64,000 nt of DNA. Origin: Azoarcus sp031546845 (GTDB lineage Bacteria; Pseudomonadota; Gammaproteobacteria; Burkholderiales; Rhodocyclaceae). The position numbers were made by a program, and so were the translations under genes. The notes beneath the pieces were generated by a model. It worked only from the letters and a program-made list of their open reading frames with translations. It did no database searches and was not told the DNA's origin. Position 1 is the stretch's first letter, and every line of letters begins with the position of its first letter. The stretch is taken from contig JAVBJT010000030.1 in assembly GCA_031546845.1 (NCBI GenBank), positions 44,398-108,397 on the forward strand, given 5' to 3'. Positions 26,303-35,802 of this stretch are shown in pieces.

Positions 26303-28483
26303 GTGGCCGAACGCTCGTTCAAAAAAGAGGTCGAGTTGCTGCGCCTGCCAGCTGGCGAGGAGTTTCGCGGCGAAGGCATATTGGCCATCACGAAGGCATT
26401 GCTGCAATCGGGCGTCGGCTATGTCGGCGGCTACCAAGGCTCTCCGATCTCCCATCTGATGGATGTGCTGGCCGACGCCGAGGAGATTCTGGAGGAGTTG
26501 GGCGTCCATTTCGAGGCCAGCGCGTCGGAGGCGACGGCCGCCGCGATGCTGGCCGCGTCGGTGATGTATCCCGTGCGCGGCGCGGTGACGTGGAAATCGA
26601 CGGTGGGAACGAACGTCGCTTCCGACGCGCTGGCGAATCTGGCTTCGGGGGGTGTCACCGGTGGCGCGCTGATCGTCGTCGGCGAGGATTACGGCGAGGG
26701 CTCCTCGATCATGCAGGAGCGGTCCCACGCCTTTGCGATGAAGTCGCAGATCTGGCTGTTGGACCCCCGGCCCAATCTGGAATCCATCGTCAAGGCGGTG
26801 GAGGACGGCTTCGAATTGTCCGAGGCCAGCAGCACGCCGGTGATGTTGCAGGTCCGCATTCGTTCCTGTCACGTTCATGGCCGCTTCGTCACCAAGGAAA
26901 ACCGGCGTCCGGCCTTCAGTATTAAACAAGCGCTCGATAACCCCGCGCGGGACACTAATCGCATCGTGCTGCCGCCGGCCTCGTTCCTGCACGAAAAGGA
27001 AAAAATCGAGCGGCGCTGGCCAGCCGCGGTCGAGTTCATCCGTCAGCGCAAGCTCAATGAATTTTTTCCCGGCGATCACGAAGACATCGGCCTGATTCTG
27101 CAGGGCGGGCTGTACAACGGCGTTATTCGCGCCCTGCAGTTACTCGGTCTGGCGGACTCCTTCGGCAACAGCCGTGTCCCGCTGTATGTGATGAACGTGA
27201 CCTACCCGGTCATTGACAGCGAGGTGATCGAATTCTGTTCCGGCAAAACCGCCGTGTTGTTGCTGGAGGAAGGGCAGCCGGACTACATCGAGCAGAATCT
27301 GCACGCCATTCTGCGCAAGGCCGGGGTGGATACGCATTTGTCCGGCAAGGACGTGCTGCCGCTCGCGGGTGAATACACCACGCAGGCGATGAAGGAAGGC
27401 ATCGCGGCGTTTTTGCAGGCGCGGCAGCCGGCCTTGCTGCCGGTGCCGGCCGAAACCGCCGCGAAGGCCGGCCTGAGCGCCGGCATGGGTGCGCAGCCAA
27501 TCGTCTTTCACCCGCGCGTCAAGGACTTGGCGCAAGTGGTGCCACCGCGTCCGGCGGGGTTCTGCGTCGGCTGTCCGGAACGGCCGATCTTCGCGGCGAT
27601 GAAGCTGATGGAGAAGGATGTCGGGGCGCACCATGTTTCCTGCGACATCGGCTGCCATCTGTTTTCCATCCTGCCTCCGTTCAATCTCGGCGCGACGACG
27701 ATGGGATACGGCCTCGGCGTTTCGTCGAGTTCGGCTTTCAATGTGAAGAGCGGCAAGCGCGCCATTTCGGTGATGGGGGATGGCGGCTTCTGGCATAACG
27801 GTTTGACCTCGGGGATCGGCAACGCGGTCTTCAACAAGAACGACGGCGTGATCGTCATCGTCGATAACTACTACTCCTCGGCTACCGGGGGGCAGGACAT
27901 TCTTTCCTCCCGTGCCGACAATCCGCGCCGGACGACCAAGAATCCGATTGAAAGCGCGATTCGCGGCGTTGGGGTGAAGTGGGTGCGCACCATCGACCGC
28001 ACTTACGATGTCGCGCGCATGCGCGACACGCTCAAGGAGGCGCTGAGCACGACGACCGATGGGCCGAAGGTCATCATCGCCCAGTCCGAGTGCATGCTGA
28101 ACAAGCAGCGCCGCCAGAAGCCGCTGTTCAGCAAGGCGGTCAAGGCCGGCCGGCGCGTGGTCAAGGAGCGTTTCGGCGTCGATGCCGATGTGTGCACCGG
28201 GGACCATGCCTGCATCCGCTTATCCGGCTGCCCTTCGCTGAGCGTCAAGGACAGTGGCGATCCTTTGAAGGAAGACCCGGTCGCGACCGTCGATAACGGC
28301 TGTGTCGGTTGCGGAAATTGCGGCGAGGTGGCGGAGGCCGCGGCCTTGTGCCCGTCCTTTTACCGGGCGGACATTGTGCACAACCCGACCGCCTTCGACC
28401 GTTTTCTTGCCGGCCTGCGGGGCTGGGTCATCGGCGCCTTGCAGCGCCGCCGCGCCGCCCGCCTCGAACGCTTCGCCCTGTGA
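26303..28483 (+). CDS. iorA: Indolepyruvate-type 2-oxoacid:ferredoxin oxidoreductase, alpha subunit
   Basis: A 726-residue protein starting at GTG 26303 (GGAGACAAAG upstream). The N-terminal pyrimidine-binding domain (VGGYQGSPISHLMDVLA), a middle domain and the TPP-binding domain (FCVGCPERPIFAAMKL, SVMGDGGFWHNG) are followed by a C-terminal ferredoxin domain with two cysteine sets (VCTGDHACIRLSGCP and NGCVGCGNCG...CP). It decarboxylates an aryl 2-oxoacid and makes the aryl-CoA, passing electrons to ferredoxin. The named substrate of the family is indolepyruvate. In this cluster, isatinate (2-aminophenylglyoxylate) giving 2-aminobenzoyl-CoA is an attractive alternative. First gene of an 11-gene unit; pairs with iorB 11 bases downstream. 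Confidence 0.9.
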   Translation: MAERSFKKEVELLRLPAGEEFRGEGILAITKALLQSGVGYVGGYQGSPISHLMDVLADAEEILEELGVHFEASASEATAAAMLAASVMYPVRGAVTWKSTVGTNVASDALANLASGGVTGGALIVVGEDYGEGSSIMQERSHAFAMKSQIWLLDPRPNLESIVKAVEDGFELSEASSTPVMLQVRIRSCHVHGRFVTKENRRPAFSIKQALDNPARDTNRIVLPPASFLHEKEKIERRWPAAVEFIRQRKLNEFFPGDHEDIGLILQGGLYNGVIRALQLLGLADSFGNSRVPLYVMNVTYPVIDSEVIEFCSGKTAVLLLEEGQPDYIEQNLHAILRKAGVDTHLSGKDVLPLAGEYTTQAMKEGIAAFLQARQPALLPVPAETAAKAGLSAGMGAQPIVFHPRVKDLAQVVPPRPAGFCVGCPERPIFAAMKLMEKDVGAHHVSCDIGCHLFSILPPFNLGATTMGYGLGVSSSSAFNVKSGKRAISVMGDGGFWHNGLTSGIGNAVFNKNDGVIVIVDNYYSSATGGQDILSSRADNPRRTTKNPIESAIRGVGVKWVRTIDRTYDVARMRDTLKEALSTTTDGPKVIIAQSECMLNKQRRQKPLFSKAVKAGRRVVKERFGVDADVCTGDHACIRLSGCPSLSVKDSGDPLKEDPVATVDNGCVGCGNCGEVAEAAALCPSFYRADIVHNPTAFDRFLAGLRGWVIGALQRRRAARLERFAL

Positions 28484-28494
28484 GCCACGCCCCT

Positions 28495-30045
28495 ATGAAC
28501 CGGATCACTCTTCATCCCGGCACGCCGATCAAGGTCGCCATTCTTGCAATGGGCGGGCAGGGCGGCGGCGTGCTGGCCGATTGGATCGTCGACCTCGGCG
28601 AGCATGCCGGCTGGTGGGTGCAGACCACCTCGGTACCCGGCGTCGCCCAGCGCACCGGGGCGACCATCTACTATCTCGAATTGCTGCCGGAGGCGGATGC
28701 GAACCGCGCCGGACGGCCCCCTGCCCTGGCCATGATGCCGACGCCGGGCGATGTGGATATCGTCGTCGCGGCGGAACTGATGGAAGCCGGGCGCGCCATG
28801 CAGCGCGGCCTGGTGACCCCCGAGCGCACCACCTTGATCGCGTCGGCGCACCGCAGTCTTGCCGTGGCCGAAAAAGCCGCGCCGGGCAACGGTATCGCGG
28901 ACCCGAACAAGGTGCTCGAAGCGGGCAAGGTGTCCGCCCGCCGCTTTCTGTGCTTTGACATGCAGGCGCTGGCCGAGCAGGCGGGCAGCGTTATCTCCGC
29001 GACGCTTTTCGGCGTTATTGCCGGGGCCGGAGTGTTGCCGTTCGCACGCGAGGCGTTTGAGGCCACCATCTGGCGCGGCGGGGTCGGCGTCGAGGCCAGC
29101 CTGAAAGCGTTCGATATTGGCTTCGACGCCGCCACCGCCGCGCCGCTCATGCCGGCGCCCATCGCCTCGGATCGTCTGCCGCTGCCGGCGTTGCCGGAGC
29201 GGGCGGCGCATCCCGCCGTGCAGGCCTTGCTCGACCGCTTGCGCGCCGATTTTCCGCCCGCCGCGCAGCCGCTGGCGCTCGCTGGTGTGCGGCGGCTGAT
29301 CGATTATCAGGACGTGGCCTATGCCGCCGAGTATCTCGACCGCTTGGCCGAATTGCACGGGCTCGATATACGTCATGGCGGCGCCGCGCACGAATGGGCG
29401 CTGACGGTGGCCGCCGCGCGCCATGTCGCCGTGGCGATGAGCTACGACGATGTGATCCGCGTCGCCGATCTCAAGACCCGGGGCAGCCGTTTTGCCAGAG
29501 TGCGGCAAGAGGTTGGCGCCCAGCCGGAGCAACTGACCTACACCACCGAGTTCATGCACCCGCGCCTGGAGGAAATCTGCGGCACGCTGCCGGCCGGCCT
29601 GGGGCGTTGGCTACAGAATTCGGCCCTGTTCGGCCGCTGGGTGGAGCGCCGTTTCCGCAATGGCCGCCGCATGCGGACGGGGACGATCAAGGATTTTCTG
29701 CTGCTTTACATGGCTTCCGGCATGCGCCGGCTGCGCCGCGCCACCCTCCGCCATCAGATCGAAAGCGCGCATCTGCGCGATTGGCTGGCCGAGGTCACGC
29801 GCACCACCGGCAAGGATTACGCCCTTGCCGTCGAAATACTCAATTGCCGCCGGCTGGTGAAGGGTTACAGCGATACTCATGAGCGGGGCGACGGCAAATT
29901 TTCGCAACTGATCGAGGCTGCGCGCCGACTCGCTGGCCGCCCGGATGCGGCCGCGCGCCTGCGCCGGCTGCGCGAGGCCGCCCTGGCCGACGAAAGCGGC
30001 GAGCAACTGCGCCGCGAACTCGCCCTCGATGCCAGCGGCAGTTGA
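28495..30045 (+). CDS. iorB: Indolepyruvate-type oxidoreductase, beta subunit with long C-terminal extension
   Basis: A 516-residue protein, start ATG 28495. The first 195 or so residues are the gamma/beta-type CoA-binding domain of 2-oxoacid:ferredoxin oxidoreductases (KVAILAMGGQGGGVLADWIV, TSVPGVAQRTGATIYYLE). Stand-alone archaeal IorB is about 200 residues. The extra 300 residues or so (AHEWALTVAAARHVAVAMSY, TYTTEFMHPRLEEICGTLPA) resemble the extension seen in long or fused proteobacterial versions. It forms the complex with IorA. The long form fits enzymes used in aerobic aromatic catabolism rather than archaeal peptide fermentation. Confidence 0.88.
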   Translation: MNRITLHPGTPIKVAILAMGGQGGGVLADWIVDLGEHAGWWVQTTSVPGVAQRTGATIYYLELLPEADANRAGRPPALAMMPTPGDVDIVVAAELMEAGRAMQRGLVTPERTTLIASAHRSLAVAEKAAPGNGIADPNKVLEAGKVSARRFLCFDMQALAEQAGSVISATLFGVIAGAGVLPFAREAFEATIWRGGVGVEASLKAFDIGFDAATAAPLMPAPIASDRLPLPALPERAAHPAVQALLDRLRADFPPAAQPLALAGVRRLIDYQDVAYAAEYLDRLAELHGLDIRHGGAAHEWALTVAAARHVAVAMSYDDVIRVADLKTRGSRFARVRQEVGAQPEQLTYTTEFMHPRLEEICGTLPAGLGRWLQNSALFGRWVERRFRNGRRMRTGTIKDFLLLYMASGMRRLRRATLRHQIESAHLRDWLAEVTRTTGKDYALAVEILNCRRLVKGYSDTHERGDGKFSQLIEAARRLAGRPDAAARLRRLREAALADESGEQLRRELALDASGS

Positions 30046-30076
30046 GCTTCTACCCGAGCCCCCCGAGAGTCCGCCG

Positions 30077-31054
30077 ATGAACGAACGTTCCTACATCGTC
30101 GCCGAAGTGCGCGCCGAAACCGATCTGATCCGCAGCTTCCGGCTGAAGGCCGCCGATGGCGGCGCGTTGCCGCCCGCCGCGTCCGGTGCTCACTTGCAGG
30201 TTCATGTGCCGGGGCTCGCCGAGCCCCGCTGCTATTCGCTGATCGCCTTGTCGGCCGCCGAGGCGACCCAGTCCACGCCTGCCGAATACCGCCTGGCTGT
30301 GCGCCGGGAGGAAAACAGCCAGGGCGGTTCGGCTTGGATGCATGGTTTGGCGGCCGGGCACACGATTGGCGCGACGGGGCCGAAGAACGATTTTCCCTTG
30401 CATGCACGCGAAGTCGGCGAAGGGCCGGTGGTGCTGATTGCCGGTGGTATCGGAATCACGCCGATTGCCAGCCACGCCGCCGCGCTGGCGGCCGCCGACC
30501 GCCCTTTTGAACTGCACTACAGCGGGCGCAGCCGCGCTCAGCTCGCGTTGCTCGACGAGCTCGGACAATTGTGCGGCGATGCCTTGCACCTGTACGCCGA
30601 CGACGAGCCGGATGCCCGTTTCGATTTGCTCCAACTTCTGTTTTCGCGCTCGCCCACGCAGCATCTTTACGTTTGTGGCCCCAAGGGCTTGATCGACGCC
30701 GTTCTTCAACTCGCCGCCAAGCTCAACTGGCTGCGCGAGAAAGTGCATTTCGAACTGTTCGCCACTGCCGCGCCGCAGGCGGGGGATGCCGCTTTCGAGG
30801 TGGAACTGCGCCAGTCGGGGCAAGTGCTCCAGGTGCCGGCCGACAAGACGATTCTGGAGGTGATGGAAGCCGCCGGCTGCGATCCGATGTTCGATTGCCG
30901 GCGCGGCGAGTGCGGCGTTTGCCAGGCCACGGTGCTGGAAGGCACGCCCGACCATCGCGACTACTTTTTGTCGGAACGCGAGAAGGCGGAGGGCAAGCTG
31001 ATCCAGACCTGCATTTCGCGCGCGTGCTCCGCGCGGCTCGTTCTCGACTTATAG
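30077..31054 (+). CDS. Rieske oxygenase reductase (FMN, NAD, 2Fe-2S)
   Basis: A 325-residue class IA reductase starting at ATG 30077. The order is FMN-binding barrel (RCYSLI), NAD domain (VLIAGGIGITPI, LYVCGPKGLIDAV), then a C-terminal plant-type 2Fe-2S ferredoxin (CRRGECGVCQATVLEG with a later Cys in TCISRACS). This is the phthalate-dioxygenase-reductase/VanB layout. It moves electrons from NAD(P)H to the Rieske oxygenase encoded next. Starting the oxygenase set with the reductase and lacking a separate ferredoxin gene marks a two-component system. Confidence 0.9.
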   Translation: MNERSYIVAEVRAETDLIRSFRLKAADGGALPPAASGAHLQVHVPGLAEPRCYSLIALSAAEATQSTPAEYRLAVRREENSQGGSAWMHGLAAGHTIGATGPKNDFPLHAREVGEGPVVLIAGGIGITPIASHAAALAAADRPFELHYSGRSRAQLALLDELGQLCGDALHLYADDEPDARFDLLQLLFSRSPTQHLYVCGPKGLIDAVLQLAAKLNWLREKVHFELFATAAPQAGDAAFEVELRQSGQVLQVPADKTILEVMEAAGCDPMFDCRRGECGVCQATVLEGTPDHRDYFLSEREKAEGKLIQTCISRACSARLVLDL

Positions 31055-31140
31055 GACAAGAAAGAAGACAGACAAGAAAGACAAGACTCTCGCCCCAGCA
31101 GCAGAGCATCGATATACCGGAATACCGGAGGAGACAAAAG

Positions 31141-32484
31141 ATGGGCAAATACAGCAACGATCCCGTGGCGATCAAGGCCCTGGTTCGCGAAACAGAGGTG
31201 CATAAAGACACCTACGTGGATCGGGAAATCTTCGAGTTGGAGATGAAGCACCTGTTCGCCAACACTTGGGTTTATGTCGGCCATGCGAGCCAGATTCCGA
31301 ACAAGGGCGACTATTACACGACGACTGTTGGAGTCGAGCCGGTTGTCATGGTCCGCCACACCGACGACAGCATCAAGGTGCTCTATAACCGCTGCCCGCA
31401 TAAGGGCGTGAAGGTGGCCGGCGAGGCCTGTGGCAATACCGGGAAGTTCTTTCGCTGCCCGTACCACGCCTGGACCTTCAAGACCGATGGCAGCCTGCTG
31501 TCGATTCCGTTGAAGAAGGGTTATGAAAACACCGGCTTCGACGGTTGCGAGGCCAGCGGCGGCATGGCGGCGGTGGAGAACGTGAAGGTGTATCGCGACT
31601 TCGTGTTCTGCCGCCTGAACAGCGACGGCGTTTCCTTCGAGGATTATTTCGGCGAGTCGCTTTCGACCATCGACAACATGGTCGACCGCTCGCCCGAGGG
31701 CAAGCTGGAAATCGCGGGCGGCGTGCTGCGCTATATCAACGACTGTAACTGGAAGATGCTGGTCGACAACCAGACCGACACTTGCCACCCGATGGTCGCG
31801 CACGAGTCGTCGGCGGGCACCGCCGTCGCGGTCTGGAACCAGGCTCCGCCGGGAACGCCGAAGCCGATGGCGGTCGAGCTGTTCGCCCCCTTCACCAGCC
31901 CATACGATTTCTTCGAGGGCATGGGCGTTTGCGTGTGGCCGAACGGGCATGGCCATACCGGCGTATCCAACTCGATCCATGCCGCGTATTCCGAGGTGCC
32001 CGAGTACTGGGAGGCGATGGCGCGCAATTACGGCGAGGAAAAGGCTAAGGCGATCCTCGGCGAATGCCGCCACAACACGATCTATTTTCCCAATCTGACG
32101 ATGAAGGGGCCGATCCAGGCGATGCGCGTCTTCAAGCCGCTTGGCCCGGACAAGACCCTGGTGGAGTCCTGGACCTTCCGTCTGGTTGGCGCGCCCGACG
32201 TCCTGCTCGAACGGACCTTGATGTACACGCGGCTGATCAATGCGCCGACCTCGGTGGTGGCGCACGACGATACCGAGATGTACGAGCGGGCGCAGGAAGC
32301 CTTGAAAACCCGTGGGCGGGATTGGATCAACATCCAGCGCCTGTACGACCCGGCCGAGCCGCGCGACGCCGCGCACTTCGAGACCAACGGCACCAACGAA
32401 CTGCAGATGCGCAACCAGATGCGCGCGTGGGCCGCCTATATGACTGCCGACATGGTGGCAGCCGACGCAGCGAACGGGAAATAA
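31141..32484 (+). CDS. Rieske non-heme iron ring-hydroxylating oxygenase, alpha subunit
   Basis: A 447-residue catalytic subunit with GGAGGAG before ATG 31141. The Rieske centre is CPHKGVK...FRCPYHAW (CxH and CxxH). The mononuclear iron site is in NQTDTCHPMVAH (HxxxxH, with preceding Asp), and a C-terminal Asp ligand follows. Sequence style is that of the benzoate/anthranilate/aminobenzoate group of alpha subunits. In the proposed pathway it oxygenates an indole ring such as indole-3-acetate at C2/C3, as Rieske enzymes of known auxin-degradation loci do. The substrate cannot be read from the sequence. Confidence 0.92.
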   Translation: MGKYSNDPVAIKALVRETEVHKDTYVDREIFELEMKHLFANTWVYVGHASQIPNKGDYYTTTVGVEPVVMVRHTDDSIKVLYNRCPHKGVKVAGEACGNTGKFFRCPYHAWTFKTDGSLLSIPLKKGYENTGFDGCEASGGMAAVENVKVYRDFVFCRLNSDGVSFEDYFGESLSTIDNMVDRSPEGKLEIAGGVLRYINDCNWKMLVDNQTDTCHPMVAHESSAGTAVAVWNQAPPGTPKPMAVELFAPFTSPYDFFEGMGVCVWPNGHGHTGVSNSIHAAYSEVPEYWEAMARNYGEEKAKAILGECRHNTIYFPNLTMKGPIQAMRVFKPLGPDKTLVESWTFRLVGAPDVLLERTLMYTRLINAPTSVVAHDDTEMYERAQEALKTRGRDWINIQRLYDPAEPRDAAHFETNGTNELQMRNQMRAWAAYMTADMVAADAANGK

Positions 32485-32494
32485 GGAGAACGCC

Positions 32495-32968
32495 ATGACG
32501 GAAAAAGAACTGTGCGATTTCGTCTATGCCGAAACCCGGCTGCTCGACGAGCAGCGTTTCGACGAATGGCTGAACCTGTTCGCGGAGGACGGCTATTACT
32601 GGATGCCGTTGAGCCACGACCAGACCGACCCGAAACGTCAGACCTCACTGCTCTACGAAGACAAGCTGCTGCTCAAGATCCGCATCGAACGCCTGCACGG
32701 CAAGCGGACCTTCTCCCAGCAGCCGTCCAGCCGCTGCCACCACCTGATTCAACAGCCGACGGTGGAATCGGCCGACGAAGCCAAGGGCGAATACGTTGTG
32801 CGCAGCGCGTTTCACTACGTCGAAACGCGTAACGACCGCCAGGATTTGTATGCCGGTTGGGCGCACCACCACCTCGTGCGTCAAGGCGGCGAACTGCGTA
32901 TCAGGCTGAAGAAGGTCCAATTGGTCAATTGCGACGCCGCCTTCGGCAACATCCAACTCTTCATGTAA
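32495..32968 (+). CDS. Rieske oxygenase, beta subunit
   Basis: A 157-residue SnoaL/NTF2-fold small subunit: LCDFVYAETRLLDEQRFDEW, FAEDGYYWMPL, and the terminal LRIRLKKVQLVNCDAA. Its role is structural, building the alpha3beta3 assembly. It starts 10 bases after the alpha gene with AAGGAGAA before the ATG. Length and motifs are normal for the family. Confidence 0.9.
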   Translation: MTEKELCDFVYAETRLLDEQRFDEWLNLFAEDGYYWMPLSHDQTDPKRQTSLLYEDKLLLKIRIERLHGKRTFSQQPSSRCHHLIQQPTVESADEAKGEYVVRSAFHYVETRNDRQDLYAGWAHHHLVRQGGELRIRLKKVQLVNCDAAFGNIQLFM

Positions 32969-32983
32969 TTTGCGGAGGCTTCC

Positions 32984-34621
32984 TTGTCCTCGACTCCGAA
33001 CACGGTCAGCCAGGCGCTGGACCAGACCGCCGCGCGTTGGCCGGGCAACGCGTTTCTCGCGGTTCTGCCGGAAACGGCCGGCATCTATGGCATTCCGGCT
33101 GGCGAAATCAGCTACGCCGAGGCCGCCAAGGCGGTCGCGCGGCTGCGTGCGGCCTATGCCGAAGCGGGCTACGGGCACGGCCACCGCGTCGGCCTGCTGC
33201 TCGATAACCGTCCTGCGTTCTTCCTGCATTGGTTCGCGCTCAACGGCCTGGGGGTTTCGGTCGTGCCCATCAACGGCGATCTGCGCGCGGCCGAGCTCGA
33301 GTATCTGATCGGCCATTCCGAGATCGCGCTCGCGGTCGCGCTGCCCGAACGCCAGGCCGATCTGCTCGCCGCCGCCGAACGGGCCGGCCGGCCGTTTCGC
33401 GTCATGGCCGATGGCGATGCGCCGCCCCCTGCACTCTTTCCTGCTCCCCTGGCGAACGGTGGCGAGCCCGGCGAATTGACGGAATGCGCGCTGCTCTACA
33501 CCTCGGGCACGACTGGCCGGCCGAAGGGCTGCATGCTACCCAACCGCTACTTCCTGCATGCCGGTAGCTGGTACGCCCAGGTCGGCGGGCTGGCCGAACT
33601 GCGCCCTGGGCAGGAGCGCATGCTGACACCGCTGCCGCTCGTGCATATGAACGCGATGGCCTGCTCCGCCATGGCGATGATCCTGACCGGCGGCTGCCTG
33701 ATCGCGCTCGACCGCTTCCACCCTAAAACCTGGTGGGACAGCGTGCGGGAATCCGGGGCCACTGTCGTGCATTACCTTGGCGTCATGCCGGCGATGTTGA
33801 TGAAGGCCGCGGCGTCGCCCGACGACCACAGGCACGATGTCCGCTTTGGCTTCGGCGCCGGGGTCGACCGTGGCCTGCACGCCGCCTGCGAGGCGCGTTT
33901 CGGTTTTCCGCTGCTCGAAGCGTGGGCGATGACGGAAACGGGAGCCGGCGCGGTGGTCATCGCCAACCGTGAGCCGCGCCACGTCGGCAGCAGTTGCTTC
34001 GGGTGCGAGGAGGCCGACGTGGAGGTTCGCCTGGTGACGGATGAGGGCGCACAGGCCGGGGTTGGGGAAAACGGGGAATTGCTTGTGCGCCATGCCGGCC
34101 CCGATCCGCGCTACGGCTTTTTCGCCGGCTACCTCAAGGATGCCGCCGCCACCGACGAGGCTTGGGCGGGGGGCTGGTTCCACACCGGCGACATCGTCCG
34201 GCGCGAGGCGGATGGCTGCCTGCGCTTCGTCGATCGCAAGAAGAACGTCATCCGGCGCAGCGGCGAGAATATCTCCGCCGTCGAGGTCGAGGGCGTGCTG
34301 CAGCGGCATCCGCTGGTCAAGTCCATCGCCGTTGCCGCCGTGCCGGATGCGGTGCGAGGCGACGAGGTGATGGCCGTGGTGGTGCCCAATGGCCCGCTCG
34401 CCAATCCGAACGATGCGGCGCGCGATATCGTCCAGTGGGCGCTGGACCAGCTCGCTTATTACAAGGCGCCCGGCTATGTCGCCTTCGTCGATGCCCTGCC
34501 GCTGACGACGACCAACAAGATCCAGCGCGGCGAGCTGAAAGCCCTGGCCGTGGCCCTGCTGGAACAATCCGGCTGCATCGATACGTGCGCGATGAAGAAG
34601 CGTCAGGGTGGGGCCCGATGA
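32984..34621 (+). CDS. Acyl-CoA ligase (AMP-forming), CaiC-like
   Basis: A 545-residue ANL-superfamily enzyme. Start is TTG 32984, supported by GCGGAGG five bases upstream and by lack of a suitable ATG. The P-loop-like motif is LLYTSGTTGRPKGC, the A5 motif is AWAMTETGAG, the A7 Asp is in GWFHTGDIV, A8 is FVDRKKNVIRRSGENISAVE, and the C-terminal Lys is in TNKIQRGEL. It is most like crotonobetaine/carnitine-type ligases. As the only CoA ligase in the cluster, placed between the oxygenase and the thiolase-fold gene, it probably activates the carboxyl side chain of the oxygenated indole acid. Its end overlaps the next start (ATGA). Confidence 0.88.
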   Translation: MSSTPNTVSQALDQTAARWPGNAFLAVLPETAGIYGIPAGEISYAEAAKAVARLRAAYAEAGYGHGHRVGLLLDNRPAFFLHWFALNGLGVSVVPINGDLRAAELEYLIGHSEIALAVALPERQADLLAAAERAGRPFRVMADGDAPPPALFPAPLANGGEPGELTECALLYTSGTTGRPKGCMLPNRYFLHAGSWYAQVGGLAELRPGQERMLTPLPLVHMNAMACSAMAMILTGGCLIALDRFHPKTWWDSVRESGATVVHYLGVMPAMLMKAAASPDDHRHDVRFGFGAGVDRGLHAACEARFGFPLLEAWAMTETGAGAVVIANREPRHVGSSCFGCEEADVEVRLVTDEGAQAGVGENGELLVRHAGPDPRYGFFAGYLKDAAATDEAWAGGWFHTGDIVRREADGCLRFVDRKKNVIRRSGENISAVEVEGVLQRHPLVKSIAVAAVPDAVRGDEVMAVVVPNGPLANPNDAARDIVQWALDQLAYYKAPGYVAFVDALPLTTTNKIQRGELKALAVALLEQSGCIDTCAMKKRQGGAR

Positions 34622-35802
34622 GCGGCGCGACTACATCCCGGCGCGGCTACGAGGGTGTCGTAGCGGTGATGCCGGTCACGGTGCCCTACGTCCGGTACTC
34701 CACGCGCAGCGCGCACTGGTGGCTCGGCCGGGCGCTGGCGGAGCTGATAAAGGGCGCGGGCCTCGACAAAAATGCCGTCGACGGCGCCTGCGTTTCCAGC
34801 TTTACCCTCGGGCCGGACACCGCCGTGGGGTTGATGCAACACCTGGGCTTGTCGCCGCGCTGGCTTGACCACATTCCGATGGGCGGGGCGAGCGGCGTCG
34901 TGGCCCTGCGCCGCGCCGCGCGCGCGGTGCAGGCCGGCGACGCCGAGGTGGTGGCCTGCATTGCCGGGGACACCAACCACGTCGATTCCTTTCGCAACAC
35001 CGTCAGCCAGTTCTCCCGCTTCGCCCAGGATGCCGTTTATTCCTACGGCGCGGGCGGGCCCAACGCCAGTTTCGCCCTGCTTACCGATTACTACATGCAG
35101 CATTACGGTGCGACTCGCGCGGATTTCGGCAAGCTTTGCGTCGCCCAGCGTGCGAATGCCCTGAGCAATCCGCACGCGCTGATGAGGAAACCGATGAGCC
35201 TGGAGGAATATCTCGCCGCCCGGCCCATCGCCGACCCGATCCATCTGTTCGACTGCGTGATGCCTTGCGCGGGCGCCGAGGGCTATCTGGTCATGAGCGA
35301 GGAGCGGGCGCGGGCGTTGAAACTCCCCTTCGTCCATGTCCGCGCGACCATCGAGCGGCACAACGCCTTCCCGGAAGACCCCATCCAGTTTCGCGGCGGT
35401 TGGGCGATGGATCGCGACGCGCTGTACCAGCAGGCTGGCGTTGGGCCCGAGGATGTCGATTTCCTCGAAGCCTATGACGACTACCCCGTCATCAACATGA
35501 TGCAGATCGAGGATCTCGGCTTTTGCGCCAAGGGCGAGGCGCCGGCCTTCGTGCGCCGGCATGAATTCACCGTTGCGGGCTCCTTCCCCTTCAACACCTC
35601 GGGTGGCCAGCTTTCCGTCGGTCAGGCCGGCGCGGCGGGTGGCTATCTCGGCTTCGTCCAGGCTTTGCGCCAATTGACCGGCGGCGCCGGGCACATGCAG
35701 GTGGAGGGCGCCCGGATCGGCCTGGTTTCGGGTTTCGGGATGATCAATTACGACCGCGGCCTGTGTTCCGGCGCGGCGCTGCTGGAAAGGGGAAGATCAT
35801 GA
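34618..35802 (+). CDS. Thiolase-fold protein lacking catalytic Cys and His (putative retro-aldolase)
   Basis: A 394-residue SCP2-thiolase-type protein. The position of the nucleophilic Cys reads MGGASG, the usual GHPxGAxG reads GQAGAAGG, and the C-terminal CxGGG is SGFGM, so all three thiolase catalytic residues are missing. Such proteins paired with DUF35 partners include Ltp2, which splits a tertiary beta-hydroxyacyl-CoA by retro-aldol in steroid side-chain loss. Here a DUF35-containing gene follows with a 4-base overlap. I infer the pair cleaves a 3-hydroxy-oxindole-3-acetyl-CoA to isatin plus acetyl-CoA. That step needs no thiolase Cys. Confidence 0.85.
   Translation: MSGATTSRRGYEGVVAVMPVTVPYVRYSTRSAHWWLGRALAELIKGAGLDKNAVDGACVSSFTLGPDTAVGLMQHLGLSPRWLDHIPMGGASGVVALRRAARAVQAGDAEVVACIAGDTNHVDSFRNTVSQFSRFAQDAVYSYGAGGPNASFALLTDYYMQHYGATRADFGKLCVAQRANALSNPHALMRKPMSLEEYLAARPIADPIHLFDCVMPCAGAEGYLVMSEERARALKLPFVHVRATIERHNAFPEDPIQFRGGWAMDRDALYQQAGVGPEDVDFLEAYDDYPVINMMQIEDLGFCAKGEAPAFVRRHEFTVAGSFPFNTSGGQLSVGQAGAAGGYLGFVQALRQLTGGAGHMQVEGARIGLVSGFGMINYDRGLCSGAALLERGRS

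Noticed and set aside
34618..35802. Ordinary acetyl-CoA acetyltransferase call
   Set aside because: All three catalytic signatures of thiolases are missing, so a normal thiolysis reaction is not supported.
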